A stretch of DNA of 64,000 nucleotides, from positions 52,313,891 through 52,377,890 of the forward strand of contig JALGPY010000003.1 in the NCBI GenBank assembly GCA_023055425.1. The letters are read 5' to 3'. The translations under genes were made by a program, and so were the position numbers. Below the pieces are notes generated by a model. It did not search any database. It had not been told where the DNA came from and worked only from the letters and a program-made list of their open reading frames with translations. The first letter of the stretch is position 1, and each line of letters begins with the position of its first letter. Shown in pieces: positions 47,950 through 59,260 of this stretch. The DNA is from Linanthus parryae. Taxonomy: Eukaryota; Streptophyta; Magnoliopsida; Ericales; Polemoniaceae.

Positions 47950-49500
47950 TAATGGCTAGTTTATCAAATATAGCTCCCACTATTTTAATGCAAAAAATAT
48001 CCTTATATTTTGTAGTGGGCCAAGATCATCTCCTTATGAGCTTTCTTTGGCAAGAATACATAATTTGACTACTTTAGGTAGGAAAAATTCCAATTGCATC
48101 CTATGCAACTCTTGGTTTAATTGGGCAAACAACTCCTTATTTATCCATCCATATGGATGATCCCACTTGATTGCCTCTAGGTTTTAATCATATGAATATC
48201 CTAGTTGTGTCCAACCTCTTATCGAAACTATTGCACATAACTTGTTTTCGCCATCGCATTCCATCATTATGAACCAAGTCGCCTTGATTGGCATGCACGA
48301 ACTTGATAAATCATGATGATAATGAGTGTTTAAATAAAGAGAAGGCAAAAACACAATATTTGAATTTTTAGGGATTTTGAAATTCAATTTTAATTGTTTT
48401 GTTGATCCATATGAACAGATCTATCTATTTGAGTTTGGGCACAACTCCAAATAATAGATCCGGGTTGTCTAATTATCTTATTATCCTAATTGCATGCATC
48501 ATCCATACACCAACCACAAAATAATAAGACAATAAAATAAACAACCACAAAATAAAATAAAACGTGATATGGGTATGGCCTTTTCTAGACTAAGATAATT
48601 CCAAGCCAATGGAATTCTCTATGAACCCTAAAGCAAACACATTTCCATGCGTCTTCATCTTTTGGTCCATCCTTCATAGTCATGTGGAATACTCCATGCT
48701 CCATCTTTTGTGGCTTCCTTTGGCTTTGGGCCTCTTTTCTTAAATTTTGGCTAACAATCTATTCTATCTAGCACTAGCTAATCAACTACACTAAATAAAA
48801 TAAATCTCACAAGTTGAGAAAAAAATGGCTCGCAGGCCATAAAAACCTAATTAATTATTACAACAAACTGATCAGCTCGCAGGCCGTAAAACAAACCATA
48901 AAATTAAACAATCACACCAAACCACATCCTAAGGCCATATCCAACCACCATGCGAATTGCACACAAACAGTTAAAATCCAATTTTAACACGTTTGGTCAA
49001 TTTTAATTGATTTTGAATTTCTAGGGTTAAAACGGTCCAAGGGGCCCACCAATTTAATGGCCGGTTCCTATTGGAGCTGTCCCGTGCCGAGCCTAGGCCG
49101 GTTGGCCCAACCCTAGGGGTCGGCCGACCGCCTAGGCCCTCGGCCTAGGTGGCTTGGGCGGCAAGGAAGGAGAGGGGCAGTCCCTAGGGGGCCGAACCTC
49201 CTTAGTTGTTTCCAAAACAACTCCTTCCTTGTTCCCCAAGTCGAAAAAGTTTCCAAATTTGAAACTATTTTCCAAATTTGTGCCCAAACCCTAGATCTAA
49301 GATCCTAAAATTTCTCAAAATCACTAATTCATGCATCCAATGAAAAAACTAGGCCTTGTTATGTTTGATTATTGACAAATTGCATCATATGCTTGATTTG
49401 TCTTGTTTTACGTGATAAACAATAAATTTAAAGTGTAAAACTATCAAAACGTAACACATAAACCGTATTTATGCTCTACGACCTGTGGTTATGATACCAC
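47950..49500 (-). other. Untranslated leader of the copia element
   Basis: About 1.6 kb between primer site and gag, without useful ORFs. It includes a short GC-rich block (49085-49165) with repeated CCTAGG and a 12-base perfect palindrome GGTCGGCCGACC (49118-49129), surrounded by AT-rich sequence. Such leaders usually hold packaging and dimerisation signals. Confidence 0.6.
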
Positions 49501-50933
49501 TGAAGGGTTTTGATAATGGATACGCAGCGGAAAAATATAATTTATGCATTCAATACCCTCCAAGGATCACAGTACAAGAAGCATAACGATGGTAAGGGAA
49601 GAATCGTGTTACACACCTTAGGGTTTCTCCTGTGATGACTTGTAACGTGAATTGTGTCACGTCTCTACGCTTGATCCATGCCTAGAGTTGAGATCTAGAT
49701 CTTCCTTCTCATTTGTGCTAGCTTGGAACGGAGGAAGAGGAAGAAAAAATCACGGAACACGAGGCAACAAGGAGGGGCGGCCTCCTTTGTTGGCCGATGG
49801 GGATGGGGCGGCGGCAAGGGGTCGGGTTTGGCCTCTTGCTTGCTTGCTTGTTTGCTTTCTCTCTCTCCTTTTGTTCTCTCCCACTCAAGTTATTAATAAT
49901 GAATTCATAAGTGTGGGAAAGAAGGAAGGAGCATCCTTTATCTTGTCCAACAAACCCTTGTTAACTACCTAAAGGACCTATTCTAGTTCTACTAGAATTC
50001 GATTTAGTCTCTTCCTTGCAAATTAGTCCTACTAAGTTTGCGAGGTGTTGCAAAGTGATCCTTCTAATTAATTAATCATACCAATTAATTCCAAAATCTA
50101 GTTCAACTCTATATAGCGTGTGACCCCATAGGTTCTATCTAGTTGGTAACAACAATTTGCTAATATGGAGCGGTCTCTAGCAAAACATCCATTCTAGCCA
50201 ACTAATAGAATAGTCATCCGACAAACCTTGTGCAAGTAATTGTCACATCCCTTTGTCTCTATATCCGGATTGGACACGAGACACACAAGTCACGCTCGTA
50301 TATCCAATCCATAGTTTCTCGATCCTGGGAATAGCCTTATTCGTGCAAATAACATCAATATCCTATATTGATTTATTTGAGTCTGGCCAGACATTCTATA
50401 AGCACTATCCCTCGAGTGGCCTAGGATATTTTGCTCCCATTATGTGGGAGGGAAAATTCTATCTACGTCTACTACGATCTCTAAGCTTGCTTCTTATTGT
50501 TTCCGGTACACGCCTTTATAGCTACCCAGTTACGGTGTAACCTTTGACGCTACCAAAATCACAATAATCCACAACTAGATAATCTAGTGACTTCAAGTCT
50601 AAGGATGACAATACCATTTCACCGCGAGAAGCGCTTGTGACTCAACATAACATGTATGTAGCCTTCTCGGAGATGGGTCAATCCAGTGCGCCATTACTCT
50701 TAATGCACACCCATGTGTTGGATAATGATATCTCCATATCAATCCTACCCCATACTAGTCTATTGATGATTGTCCTATTAATCATTATACTAGACAAGGG
50801 ATATTTAAGATAAACTACGATTGAAAATATAAGGATTTCATTATATTAAATATCCAATAAATAATACAATGAATGTTCTAGCCAAAATATATTCATACTA
50901 AACTAGATTGCCTCTAGGGCATCTATTCCAACA
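49501..50933 (-). repeat. 5' LTR of the copia element, intact
   Basis: 1433 bases, TG..CA on the minus strand (TGTTGG..CCTTCA). Differs from the split LTR at many scattered positions and small indels, so the element is not very young. Confidence 0.9.
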
Positions 50934-51408
50934 TCCCCGACCACCTAGGACCGCCGTTCGCCGGCCAGAGGCGGCAGATCTGACCATTATCATCACCCAC
51001 GACGACCCCAAGCAACCGTGGCCTCCGCCGACGGGTTTCTTCCCTACACACATGGGTTTAAGGTCACCAGGTAGGGTGTAACTCAGCAATTGAGCTCCAA
51101 CAATTAATTGGGCTGATTTTTTTGCTTTAGGCCGATGCAAGTTATGTACTTGGGTCTATTTCTTCAAGTGGGTCAATTTTTACAATTGGGCTGGAGGTTT
51201 CAAATGGGTCCAATGATTTACTTTGGCCTAATTCTTCTTTTGGGCCTCATCCCTTTGGGTAGAAAATATTTGAGCTTATTGCTGATTTTGGACTACAACC
51301 CAGCCTTTTCAAAGTCGTTCGCCGTAAATTAGTTTCGGGAAAAAATATAGACCATTTTTCAACGTCCACCTTGAGGACGATGTGCTTTTAAAGCGTGGGA
51401 GAGTTGAT

Positions 51409-51655
51409 ATGGGTACCGTATCAGTATAATTTAGAAATTTATTTAGTTATTGGTTAATTAATAAATTAGTTGTTTACTTAGGTTATTTGGTAATTCGGGC
51501 TTGACCCGTTAGGTCTAGGGTTAGGTTAAGGTTAGGTTAATTGTCTATATAAGTATTTTCAATCTCTCCCCGTTAGTCAATCAAGAAAAGAATAATTGTT
51601 TAGTGTTTTATTTTTGTGTTTGTGTGCGTGTGTTCCCGATCGTTATTCGTATCGA
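51409..51655 (+). repeat. LTR subtype X, plus strand
   Basis: Begins TGATATGGGTACCGTATCAG after a purine tract GCGTGGGAGAGT. Matches, in reverse, the LTR at 53132-53378 (shared AAGAAAAGAAT(A/T)ATTGTTTAG and GGTCTAGGGTTAGG). Its right end runs into the oppositely oriented subtype Y LTR near 51638-51655. Confidence 0.65.
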
Positions 51656-51927
51656 GAAATTGAGAACTAAGTAAAACTAGACAAGAGGGAGATAAAGAGT
51701 AGGGAGAGATAAGGGAGAGCCTTAGAGTTGTGAGAAATATTCTTTATTGACTGCACAATCGGGGAGATTACAACTGTTTAAATAAATAAACTGACCTAAC
51801 CTAACCCTAGACTCCTACGAGCCAAGCCCGGATCACTAAATAACCCAAATAACAGTAAACGACTAATACTTGATTAAATAACTAAATAACCAAATATTAA
51901 AATAATATTGATACCCTATCCCTATCA
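51638..51927 (-). repeat. LTR subtype Y, minus strand
   Basis: Read in reverse it starts TGATAGGGATAGGGTATCA and matches 36717-36988 closely. Confidence 0.7.
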
Positions 51928-51983
51928 ACTCCCCCACGCTTGAAAACCGCCTTGCCCTCAAGGTGGATGTTGAAAAATTGATT

Positions 51984-53074
51984 CTATACGGATCTAATTG
52001 ACATAAAAAAATCATCTTTTTGTAGTCCCACTGTAAGCTTCAATAATTCCTTCCCAAAATAACTATGCCCAAATAGAACTTGAGGCCAAATTAGAGACTT
52101 CGGCCTAAATTTAGTGCTCATCCGAGATGATGAAATTAATCCAAAGTAAGAGAGCAATTGGCTATCTGGGTTGGCCCAAAGAAAACAATAGGCCCAATTT
52201 AATATTGGATCCCAAGTGTAGCCCAACCAATCCACTGTTTCCCTAGCAACCATCTGCAGTAGATAAGAAGCCTTAGGGCTTGTGGGCAGCAGCGGATCTG
52301 GGAGGACGAACGACGGTGGCAGCTCTGCCGGTGGTTGGGGCAGCGCACGGAGGTCGCCGACGGGGTCAGGGGGTTCAGGTTGGTTCGACTCTGTCTCTTG
52401 TGGCTCCAAGTCAAGCAGCAGTGATCTGGCCGCTAGCTGAATCGGGTCTGGGGGATTTTTCGGCGGCTGTTTGGGTTCGCAGATGGTTGGTAGAGGCCGC
52501 CACGTGGTCGTCGAAGGGTTGAGCGTGATCGGTCGGCGTTGAGGACGGCGGGAGGGGTTTCGATTGGAGACGAAGGAAACCGTGGAGGCTTGGGACGGTG
52601 GCTAAAAATCCAACGACGAGAACTCAGATAATGGTTTGGCTGGCGGTTTAATCGGAGGTAGGAGGTGTTGTGGCTGTGATTGCGACGGTAAAGGGGGTTG
52701 GGACGATGGTGGCTGGAGACGATTGGATGGGACTGTGGCTTCTTCGATTTCTTGACGGGGTTCATGCGGCATGGGTGACGGTGTCTGCTGGGTTTCCACC
52801 GCGCCAGCTGCTTTCGGGTGTATTCATCTAGCGACGGAAGTTCGCCGTCTCTAATAATGTGTCAATCAGAATTCTTTTCGACTTGCTGTGATGTTTTCCT
52901 GATCAGCCTGGGTGAGATACCTTCTTGCTTGGAAGTATTCAAGTATTTCCATGGTGATGTATTTATCATTTCACCTGCTTGCTGGTAGAGCTCGTCGATG
53001 TCATCGATGAGCACTAGTTGGACAACTCCGCGACCGAGATAGAGAATAGCGCAAGAAAGATCCATGGAGTCCAA
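51984..53074 (-). pseudogene. Broken proline-rich ORF of the minus-strand element
   Basis: Three minus-strand pieces. 53074-52862 starts MDSMDLSCAILYLGRGVV with IDDIDELYQQ. 52799-52602 has NRLQPPSSQPPLPSQSQPQ. 52409-51984 has QPEPPDPVGDLRALPQPP and a C-terminal part with FGHSYFGKELLKLTVGLQK. Frameshifts separate them. It is the same type as the intact 565-aa ORF at 5223, but the leader sequence differs, so two leader types exist in the family. Confidence 0.65.
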
Positions 53075-53131
53075 GAACGAGCGCCACTAACGGAATCCCG
53101 ACCGACCGACGCTATCAATGAAAGCACCAGT

Positions 53132-53378
53132 TGTTACCCCCTGGGTAACGATCAGGCCCACACACGCGCACATACACGAAAATAAAACACTAAACAATAA
53201 TTCTTTTCTTGATTGACAAACGAGGAGAGATACAAATACTTAGATAGACAATTAACCTAAGGTTAACCTAACCCTAGACCTAACGGGCCAAGCCCGAATC
53301 GACTAATTATTAAATAACACAATAAAATAACTCAAATACTAATAAATAACTAAAGAAACTGATACGCAACCCGTACCA
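53132..53378 (-). repeat. LTR subtype X, minus strand
   Basis: 247 bases; read in reverse it starts TGGTACGGGTTGCGTATCAG and ends GGGGGTAACA just before the primer site. Confidence 0.7.
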
Positions 53379-54053
53379 TTAATGATCGAGTTATGGGCTC
53401 GTACCGATCACTCGTCATGTGACCCGTCTTCTGCATACGCATATCCCAGGTAATCTATCCGTATTGTTCTCAATCACGATAGAAATTTTACAAATGAGCC
53501 ATGTTGTTTCTCCCTCTCTCACCCTTAATTCTTTATCTTAGTAATAGTCTCAAAACATCAATTCCCATTCCTCAATTACGTCTCTCTCCCTCCTTAATTA
53601 TCTCTCATTTTATTTTCTCTGACTCTCTCTCTCTCCCTCTCTCTCTCGGTAGTTACTAATGTCAAGCTTTAATTGCATCTCTCTCATACTTAATTATATT
53701 TCTATCCATTAATTTTTCAAAACTCTATCCCTTAATCTTCTCCAACAGCCAGTCAAATTGATTTCCTCTCCGTCCTTAACACACACACACTCTAGGTAAA
53801 GTCCACATGTCTAGAGGACTTTATCTAACCAATATATATTTCACCAGATAGAGAAGAAGATGGGACACTGAGAATGTTAGAGAGTACTTCATCTTTTCAC
53901 GTCCTCACTTTTTCCAATCCCGTCAACTCTTTTAAGCAATTGATGTGTTTGTAATCTAATGGCTAAGATAAAGCCACGTCATGATCATGAATAGTTTATG
54001 TAAAAAAAAAATAAAATCGTGAATAGTGAAAGGCCCTTCTGTCTTAGTATATA
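53379..54053. other. CT-rich repetitive flank of the mariner element
   Basis: CTCTCT tracts alternate with TTAAT(T/C) and ATCT words, similar in style to 56640-56940 on the other side of the mariner-like insertion. No gene. Confidence 0.5.
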
Positions 54054-54650
54054 CTCCCTCCGTTTCCATCGTTTCTTCAAAACAATTGGTGGCTCACGGA
54101 TTAACAAACACTGTGAAATTTCCTTTTCGCCCCTCTGACTCACCAAATCAGGTAAGTGGAAAATAGGTGGCAGGTGGGTTAATAAAAAAACCCTTTACCA
54201 CCAAATGTAAACACATAACTAAACAATGAAATTTTCCCTCCAACTACAACTTCCCTCTAATATGAAGGAAAATTTACAGAAGCCTATATAAACACATCAC
54301 TTACAGATTCATCATTAACCAACATTCATCCCAAAAAATTTGGATTCTTGAGAGCCGACCCAGAACCTTGTAACGCGTAAATAAATCACAGCCACTCAGA
54401 AATTGACAGAGAAGAAGTAGAAGAAGAATAGAAGAAATAGAAGATGTAGCAAGATGTAAGAAACCCAGAGCTTCTTCTCCATTTCTCCATCTCTGTAGGT
54501 CCATTTCTTGAACAACCTGAAGGTAACGCTCTTCTCCATTTTTCCATTTCTAGAGCTCCATTTCTGTCACTTTGAGCTCCATTTCTCCTTGTTTTGTTCA
54601 TCTGCAGAACTCATTGTACCTGTAAAGAAAAAAAAACCACGAGTTACTAA

Positions 54651-55609
54651 ATGAATCAAAAGAGATTGAATGAAGAAGAGAAAGAGTTTATCGAGTGCTT
54701 CTTGCTTCAAAACAGCTCTAAAAAAGCACACTTAAACAACACATTGATGAAGCTTAACAAGGGAGCAATTGAACAAGCTGCAACAAAATGACGTGTGAGC
54801 TTAAGGACTTGCTATATTATCTGGGATGAGATGAAGTCTGGTGATAAAGAGGGTGCTCCAATAAAATTTAAGCCCAAGTATTATGGCAATAAGAAACCAA
54901 AGATACAAATTGATAGCAAATTTATTAGAGACATGGAGTTGACACAAAGATAGACAATTAGAACACTTGCAGGTATTCAAATTGTCCCTCTATTTCAAAC
55001 TGAAATTCATGTATTTAATCACCTTATTATCAGAAATTACATGAGCATTGTTGTAACTTGGTACCCTAACATACACACTCACAAGTTCAATTTGTGCACA
55101 ACATCTAAACAACAACTCAAATGATTGTTTTCACTATCATAAAATAATTCATCACTTAGTTCCTTAACAGAATCAGTGAGTATATTGAAAATGAGAACAC
55201 ATTGAAATTGACCCGAATGTGTTTTTGCAGCAAGAACAGAAATGTCATGTTATCCATCACCTAATAATCAGTAAACACATGAAACATTGTTGTAATTCAT
55301 CATTATATTTTCAGAAATTACATGGACATTAAGTGTGCACATCAAAAACAATTCAATTGGTTGTTTTCACTTCAGATAATATGTCATCATTTAGTGCCAT
55401 AACATAACCAATGAATATGTTGCAAATGATCACACACATTATAATGGATGTAATTCATCATTTTCAAAGTTCCACCCACGTAATATTGTCATTTAATTGC
55501 AGCACACTGTGGTGTTAGCCAAAGCACCATTTGGAGATGGATACATCATGGAGAACTGAGATCATCCAAAAGTGCAGTAAAACCAAAACTGACAGAAGAG
55601 CATAGATAA
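54651..55609 (+). pseudogene. Mariner-like transposase, DNA-binding half only
   Basis: Exon 54651-54972 starts MNQKRLNEEEKEFIECF, contains GAIEQAATK, then a TGA (54789-54791), VSLRTCYIIWDEMKSG, IDSKFIRDMEL, a TAG (54951-54953) and TIRTLA. An intron (54973-55502, GTATTC..TTGCAG) joins to HCGVSQSTIWRWIHHGE and AVKPKLTEEHR before TAA 55607. Spacing and words match the two helix-turn-helix units of plant mariner transposases, including the usual pre-second-HTH intron. Everything after the second HTH (catalytic DDD domain) is missing. Confidence 0.8.
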
Positions 55610-55774
55610 ATATAAAACAAATAGATCATACAAATAAATCATCTAAATACCACAACAAGCTAAATCAGAGAAGATCATTCTTAAGAGACAGATCAAGCTA
55701 AAAACAACAAAAACATATCACAGAACAGATCGACAAAGAGAGAGTTAGGGTTTTCTCACAACCCTCGCAATATA

Positions 55775-56155
55775 TCAAGATAGATAGAGAGTTAGGGTTT
55801 TCTCACAGCCCTTTCCACAAATCAGTCCACCACCCCCTTCTCCGGCGCTGTACGGTTCATCATCCTCGGGTTTCGCAAACGATTTGATTCTCCGGCTCAT
55901 CATCCTCAAGTTAGGGAAATCTTGATTCTCCGGATCCTCATCCTTCGAGTCGGCGATGGTTTGATTCTCCGAGTCCACCGTCGTGACCTTATCAACTACA
56001 CGAGGCGTACGAAGCATCGCCGGCATTAGAGTCGCCATGAATCGATAAAGAGCGTACCGATCCTCATCAGAAGACGTCGTTTTCCCACATGCATCAAACC
56101 ATATGAGATCGGACTCGTCAAGGTCCATAGCATCTGGTTCCACCCCGGTAGACAT
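55775..56155 (-). CDS. 126-aa acidic ORF of unknown origin inside the mariner element
   Basis: ATG at 56155 on the minus strand follows a 5'-UTR-like region (CT tracts, AAACCCTAG words) and opens 126 codons: MSTGVEPDAMDLDESDL, WFDACGKTTSSDEDRYALY, FMATLMPAMLRTP, two DSKDED/ENQDF-type acidic stretches, MMSRRIKSFAKPEDDEP and a Gly run. The base composition is coding-like. No domain is recognised. It may be the first exon of a captured host gene, or a family-specific second ORF of the element. It reads towards the truncated transposase. Confidence 0.4.
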   Translation of the reverse strand: MSTGVEPDAMDLDESDLIWFDACGKTTSSDEDRYALYRFMATLMPAMLRTPRVVDKVTTVDSENQTIADSKDEDPENQDFPNLRMMSRRIKSFAKPEDDEPYSAGEGGGGLICGKGCEKTLTLYLS

Positions 56156-56639
56156 CGATTCCCGTAGAGGAGATGGTGGAAATCAAGCTATAATCACCAG
56201 ATCTGTAGCGGGAGTGGGTGATTTGCTAGGGTTTCTCAAGAACAGACGAAACCGTAGAGAGAGAGAGGCGGAGGGAGATAGAGAGAGACGAAGGGAGGTG
56301 AAGTGGATAAGGAGACTGATTCGGGAAGAACAGTCGAAACCCTAGGGTAAGTGGAGAGAAATGGGTGAGAAGAATTGATGTGTTGGGTAGATAGTAGTTA
56401 GGCTGTTTGTTGTTCTGAATAAGCCCATAATCAGATTTGGGCATTATTAATCAGGGTTAGTATTAAACCTGATTAGTTAATCCCAATTATAAATTCAGGT
56501 TCGTTTTTCCCATTAAGAGTATATTGGTGTTTTGTCAGTAGAAAGTTGCCATATACGGAAATTTTGAAGAATCAGATGAAACGTCCAAAAATGGAAATTT
56601 TGAAGAACCTGGAGAAACGGAGTGAGTAGATCTTATATC

Positions 56640-56940
56640 TTTCTTACTCATTTGATCTTCTCCAACTTCCGTCCCCATAAAATACTCTCTCTCTCTCTCT
56701 CCCTGTTACTTGATTTGTTCATTAATTTTTTTTATGAAAGCTTTGTTCATTAATCTTATATCTTTCTTCCTCCCTTAATTTTCTTCAACTTTCTTCGTCA
56801 TAAAATTAATTCCCCCTCTCTCTCTCTCTCGGTTGGTTACCTGCTTTTCTCATTAATCTTATACTTATCTTTCTTACTCCGGTAATATTTTCCCACTCCC
56901 GTCCCCATAAAATTCTCTCTCTCTCTTGAATCCTTTCTTG
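56640..56940. repeat. CT-rich diverged tandem repeats
   Basis: Units of roughly 120-140 bases share AATCTTATA, TTTCTT(A/C)CTC, TCCC(C)CATAAAAT and long CTCTCT tracts. Confidence 0.55.
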
Positions 56941-56990
56941 CTTTGTTCTTCAATGTTCCATTTCTTCATTTCTCTTTCTTTCCTTGGAAA

Positions 56991-57130
56991 ATCTTTTTAG
57001 TGCTCCATTAGATGATCATGTTGTTCTCTACTTCCAATCAAAGTGCACCACTTATAAAAATTGTCAGTGGTTGGCACACCCTCATTCGTTATAGAGCACC
57101 ATGTCGTTTGTTACAACACTTAAAAAATTT
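56991..57130. mobile_element. MITE, second copy of the 36289-36435 family
   Basis: Begins TTTTTAGTGCTCCATTAGA and ends, reversed, TTTTTTAAGTGTTG, with TAGAGCACCATG near the right arm; these match the arms of the copy at 36289. Confidence 0.5.
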
Positions 57131-57714
57131 CATTTCCTTGTCCGATAACCTGGCTTCAACTGCAGACTCATGGAACCACAAAAAGGCTAGCGCCTTAGTT
57201 ACTCTCTTGCGAAGTTGCGGGTCACTAAAGGGTTTCGGGTTTGAACCAATAGGGTCTGGGTTTGCACGGTTCTAGACTCACCGATTCTTAAATTTTATGG
57301 TCCAGTTTTGGGTCTGGTATGATTTTCATGGTTCGGGTCTGACCCGACATGGTTCTACCCAGAGTCGGCCCACTGACAAGCCTACCGTGAAACCGTTCCT
57401 TATTTGATCTATTGATATTTTCACCAAGGATTCTATATTCATTCATTTGGTAAAAAGATGACATTATCCATAATGTACGAGACTGCATTAGCTCATATCT
57501 AGTGAGATTTACCACAAAAAAACATTAACGAATTATGCAGAAGGTAAAGAAACAAAATAAAAAGTGCGAGAGAAATTTATAACTCAAATTCAAGCAAGGA
57601 TACCTTGCTTGAATTGAAACATATAAGGTTTACAGTTACATTTAGTCTGTGCACTAATTACAACAACCAAATAGCAGCAAGATATGTAAATTCACTACTA
57701 TGCATTGGAATGAT

Positions 57715-57860
57715 CCAAGGTTACCTGGATCGCAGAACGAGACCGTGAACGATATTCTACTAGGAATGCGGTTCGCCAGGGGTAGCCTTCTTAGGAGCGA
57801 TTAGTTGGAACGATATTCACTTGTCTGGATCGAAGAATGCTTTTTGTGAATGTCGTGCCA
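57715..57860. repeat. Fragment related to the hAT MITE at 9659
   Basis: Shares AGGTTACCTGGATCGC, AACGAGACCG, and CGCCAGGGGTAGCCTTCTT with 9659-9770. The other terminus and target duplication were not found, so it seems truncated or rearranged. Confidence 0.5.
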
Positions 57861-59260
57861 GATATATACTCATATTAGCGTTGCCTAGTACTCTATAGAT
57901 TTATTATCAGGTAAAATTTTATAGGGACTTCCATCACACATAAGAAAATGTAGGGGGCGAAGATTTGAATTAGTTGATGAAATTATGAGTTAGAGAGTAA
58001 AGATATCAAAATACTGTAGTATATGTGTGAAAACGTCACTAGAACAGATCCTGCTTTCAGCGAGTAGTTGCATTCTGACTACCAGGATTATGCTCTTTAA
58101 AAGCAGTACAAATAGTCGTTTTTTTAGTTAGTCGTCTGGCTTGTCTTCTTTTAAATTTTTAAAGACTAGCAGTGTTTCCGTCGTGGGAAAAAGACTAGTC
58201 ATCCGAAATAAAAAATTATCAACGACTTGCAGTTTTGTCGGGAATGGATCTAAACACAAATTCGACCAAACTATTGGGTGGGAAATGCATTTTTTGCTAA
58301 TTTGTGGGAGGGAAATGAAATCTCCCCAAGTGTTGGATGCAAAATAAAATCATACCAAAAAATTAATTTACCCCTCTGCTGGCTAACTAACAACTCCCCG
58401 CCATTACTCCCCCTTTCGACCTCCATATTGAATTCACGTATCGAAGAACACTAGCTAACTCATCATCTTCCACTCGCCAGCACCATGGGCTCTCTCTCTC
58501 TCTCTCTCTCTCTCCCTCTTTCCGCACAACCGCGGTCCTCTCGCCACCTCTGTCTTTCTCCTTTTCCGAAACGATCGTTCTTCATTCCGATTGACTAAAT
58601 CGGGCACCAGCTGGTTCAAATCTAAGAATGGAGTTTTGGCGCAGGAAGAGAAATTTCATGTCTCACCCTTCACAAACATCTGTCCTCAGAACTGGTCCGC
58701 CACTCTCTGTCTCTCAGTCTCAATTTGGCTTCTGAGTTTCTATTTATACATGCTCTTTTCAATTTGGGTTGTGAATGGTGGCTTGAGCACAGATCTAACA
58801 AACCCTTTTCATTTGCATGAATTGAAATGAGCAATTTTACTGTGATATTTGTATTTGCAGGCCGGGCTCCATCTTTCATGCTTATAAATTGTATGTGCTT
58901 TAATTTTACTGTGATATCTGCAAACATTTTAACAATGGGTAAATCCTGTGTTCGGATCTGCTAGCTGAGTGTAGAATATTGTATATATATACTGATTCTC
59001 ACATAACCAAGTGATTGCTGTTAACTGATTGGAAAGTATGTATTCATGGGCTGAATGATAAATCTATACGGAAACATAAGGATAGGAATGTGTGTTTCAA
59101 TGTACATATAACTTGGCTCGTTGAATGTGATGTGGATGAAACTGAGGTTGCTGAAAATGTGCATGTCTCCCAATTTATGTGTACGGTATGAAGTTTTTAA
59201 GTACTCTATGTCATTGCGGCAAGTTCATAATCTGATGTGTCCAAACATTTAGTTGTGTAA
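57861..59260. other. Possible promoter and 5' region of a non-coding transcript
   Basis: A CT microsatellite (58491-58519) follows ATGGGC at 58485, which opens only 37 codons before TAA; another frame is open from 58591 to 58830. Neither matches a known protein. CT-rich leaders of this kind are usual in plant 5' UTRs. CTCCATCTTTCATG recurs at 58867 and, nearly the same, at 60176. Confidence 0.35.

Larger units (their letters stand above)
37837..50933 (-). mobile_element. Ty1/copia retrotransposon, 5-kb coding interior, nested CACTA in one LTR
   Basis: Minus-strand element with 1.43-kb LTRs beginning TGTTGGAATAGATGCCC. The 5' LTR is 49501-50933. The 3' LTR is 37837-43949 and is split by the CACTA element 38651-43339. 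Primer site TGGTATCATAACC follows the 5' LTR (49499 leftward; Met-initiator type with mismatches) and a purine tract AAGTAGGAGAC precedes the 3' LTR. The flanking 5-mers TCCTC and TCCCC agree at 4 of 5. Order gag, protease, integrase, RT, RNase H defines copia. Coding frames carry several stops and shifts, so it is inactive. Confidence 0.9.
36717..51655 (+). mobile_element. Proline-rich-family LTR element, split by a copia insertion
   Basis: The left part is an LTR (36717-36988), a primer site AGGTGCTTTCACTGAGAGC and a degenerate leader ORF (37050 onward) cut at 37836. The right part resumes at 50934 with a Gly/Pro-coding stretch, TGGGCC-rich sequence, a tail reading HLEDDVLLKRGRVD, a purine tract, and an LTR at 51409-51655. 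The 13-kb piece between is a Ty1/copia element. The tail matches the 565-aa ORF of the 4836-7208 element (LEDKAIFNRGGVD), so the family is the same. The two LTRs belong to different subtypes, so this is a recombinant, not a simple insertion. Confidence 0.7.
51638..53378 (-). mobile_element. Proline-rich-family LTR element, minus strand, mixed LTRs
   Basis: Minus strand from right to left: LTR subtype X (53378-53132), primer site TGGTGCTTTCATTGATAGC, leader ORF from 53071, Pro-rich ORFs, tail reading HLEGKAVFKRGGVD, purine tract GGGGGAGT, LTR subtype Y (51927-51638). The order of LTR types is the reverse of that in the plus-strand neighbour. No pol domain. The flank after 53378 is TTAAT; the flank before the plus-strand element at 36717 is TTAAA. 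Confidence 0.7.
54054..56626 (+). mobile_element. Mariner-like element (Tc1/mariner), 2.57 kb, defective
   Basis: Ends CTCCCTCCGTTTCC and, reversed, CTCACTCCGTTTCTCC, both continuing to a shared GTTTCTTCAAAA / GGTTCTTCAAAA stretch; flanked by TA on both sides (54052-54053 and 56627-56628). These ends are typical of plant mariner-like elements and Stowaway MITEs. It holds the N-terminal, DNA-binding part of a transposase (54651-55609) with stops, no recognisable catalytic DDD domain, and an opposite-strand ORF (56155-55775). Confidence 0.85.

Noticed and set aside
57012..57275. 87-codon frame
   Set aside because: Starts inside the MITE copy and continues into GGGTTTGGG-type repeat sequence.
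58485..58830. Possible plastid-targeted first exon starting MGSLSLSL
   Set aside because: The ATG frame stops after 37 codons; the Ser-Leu run is just the CT microsatellite.
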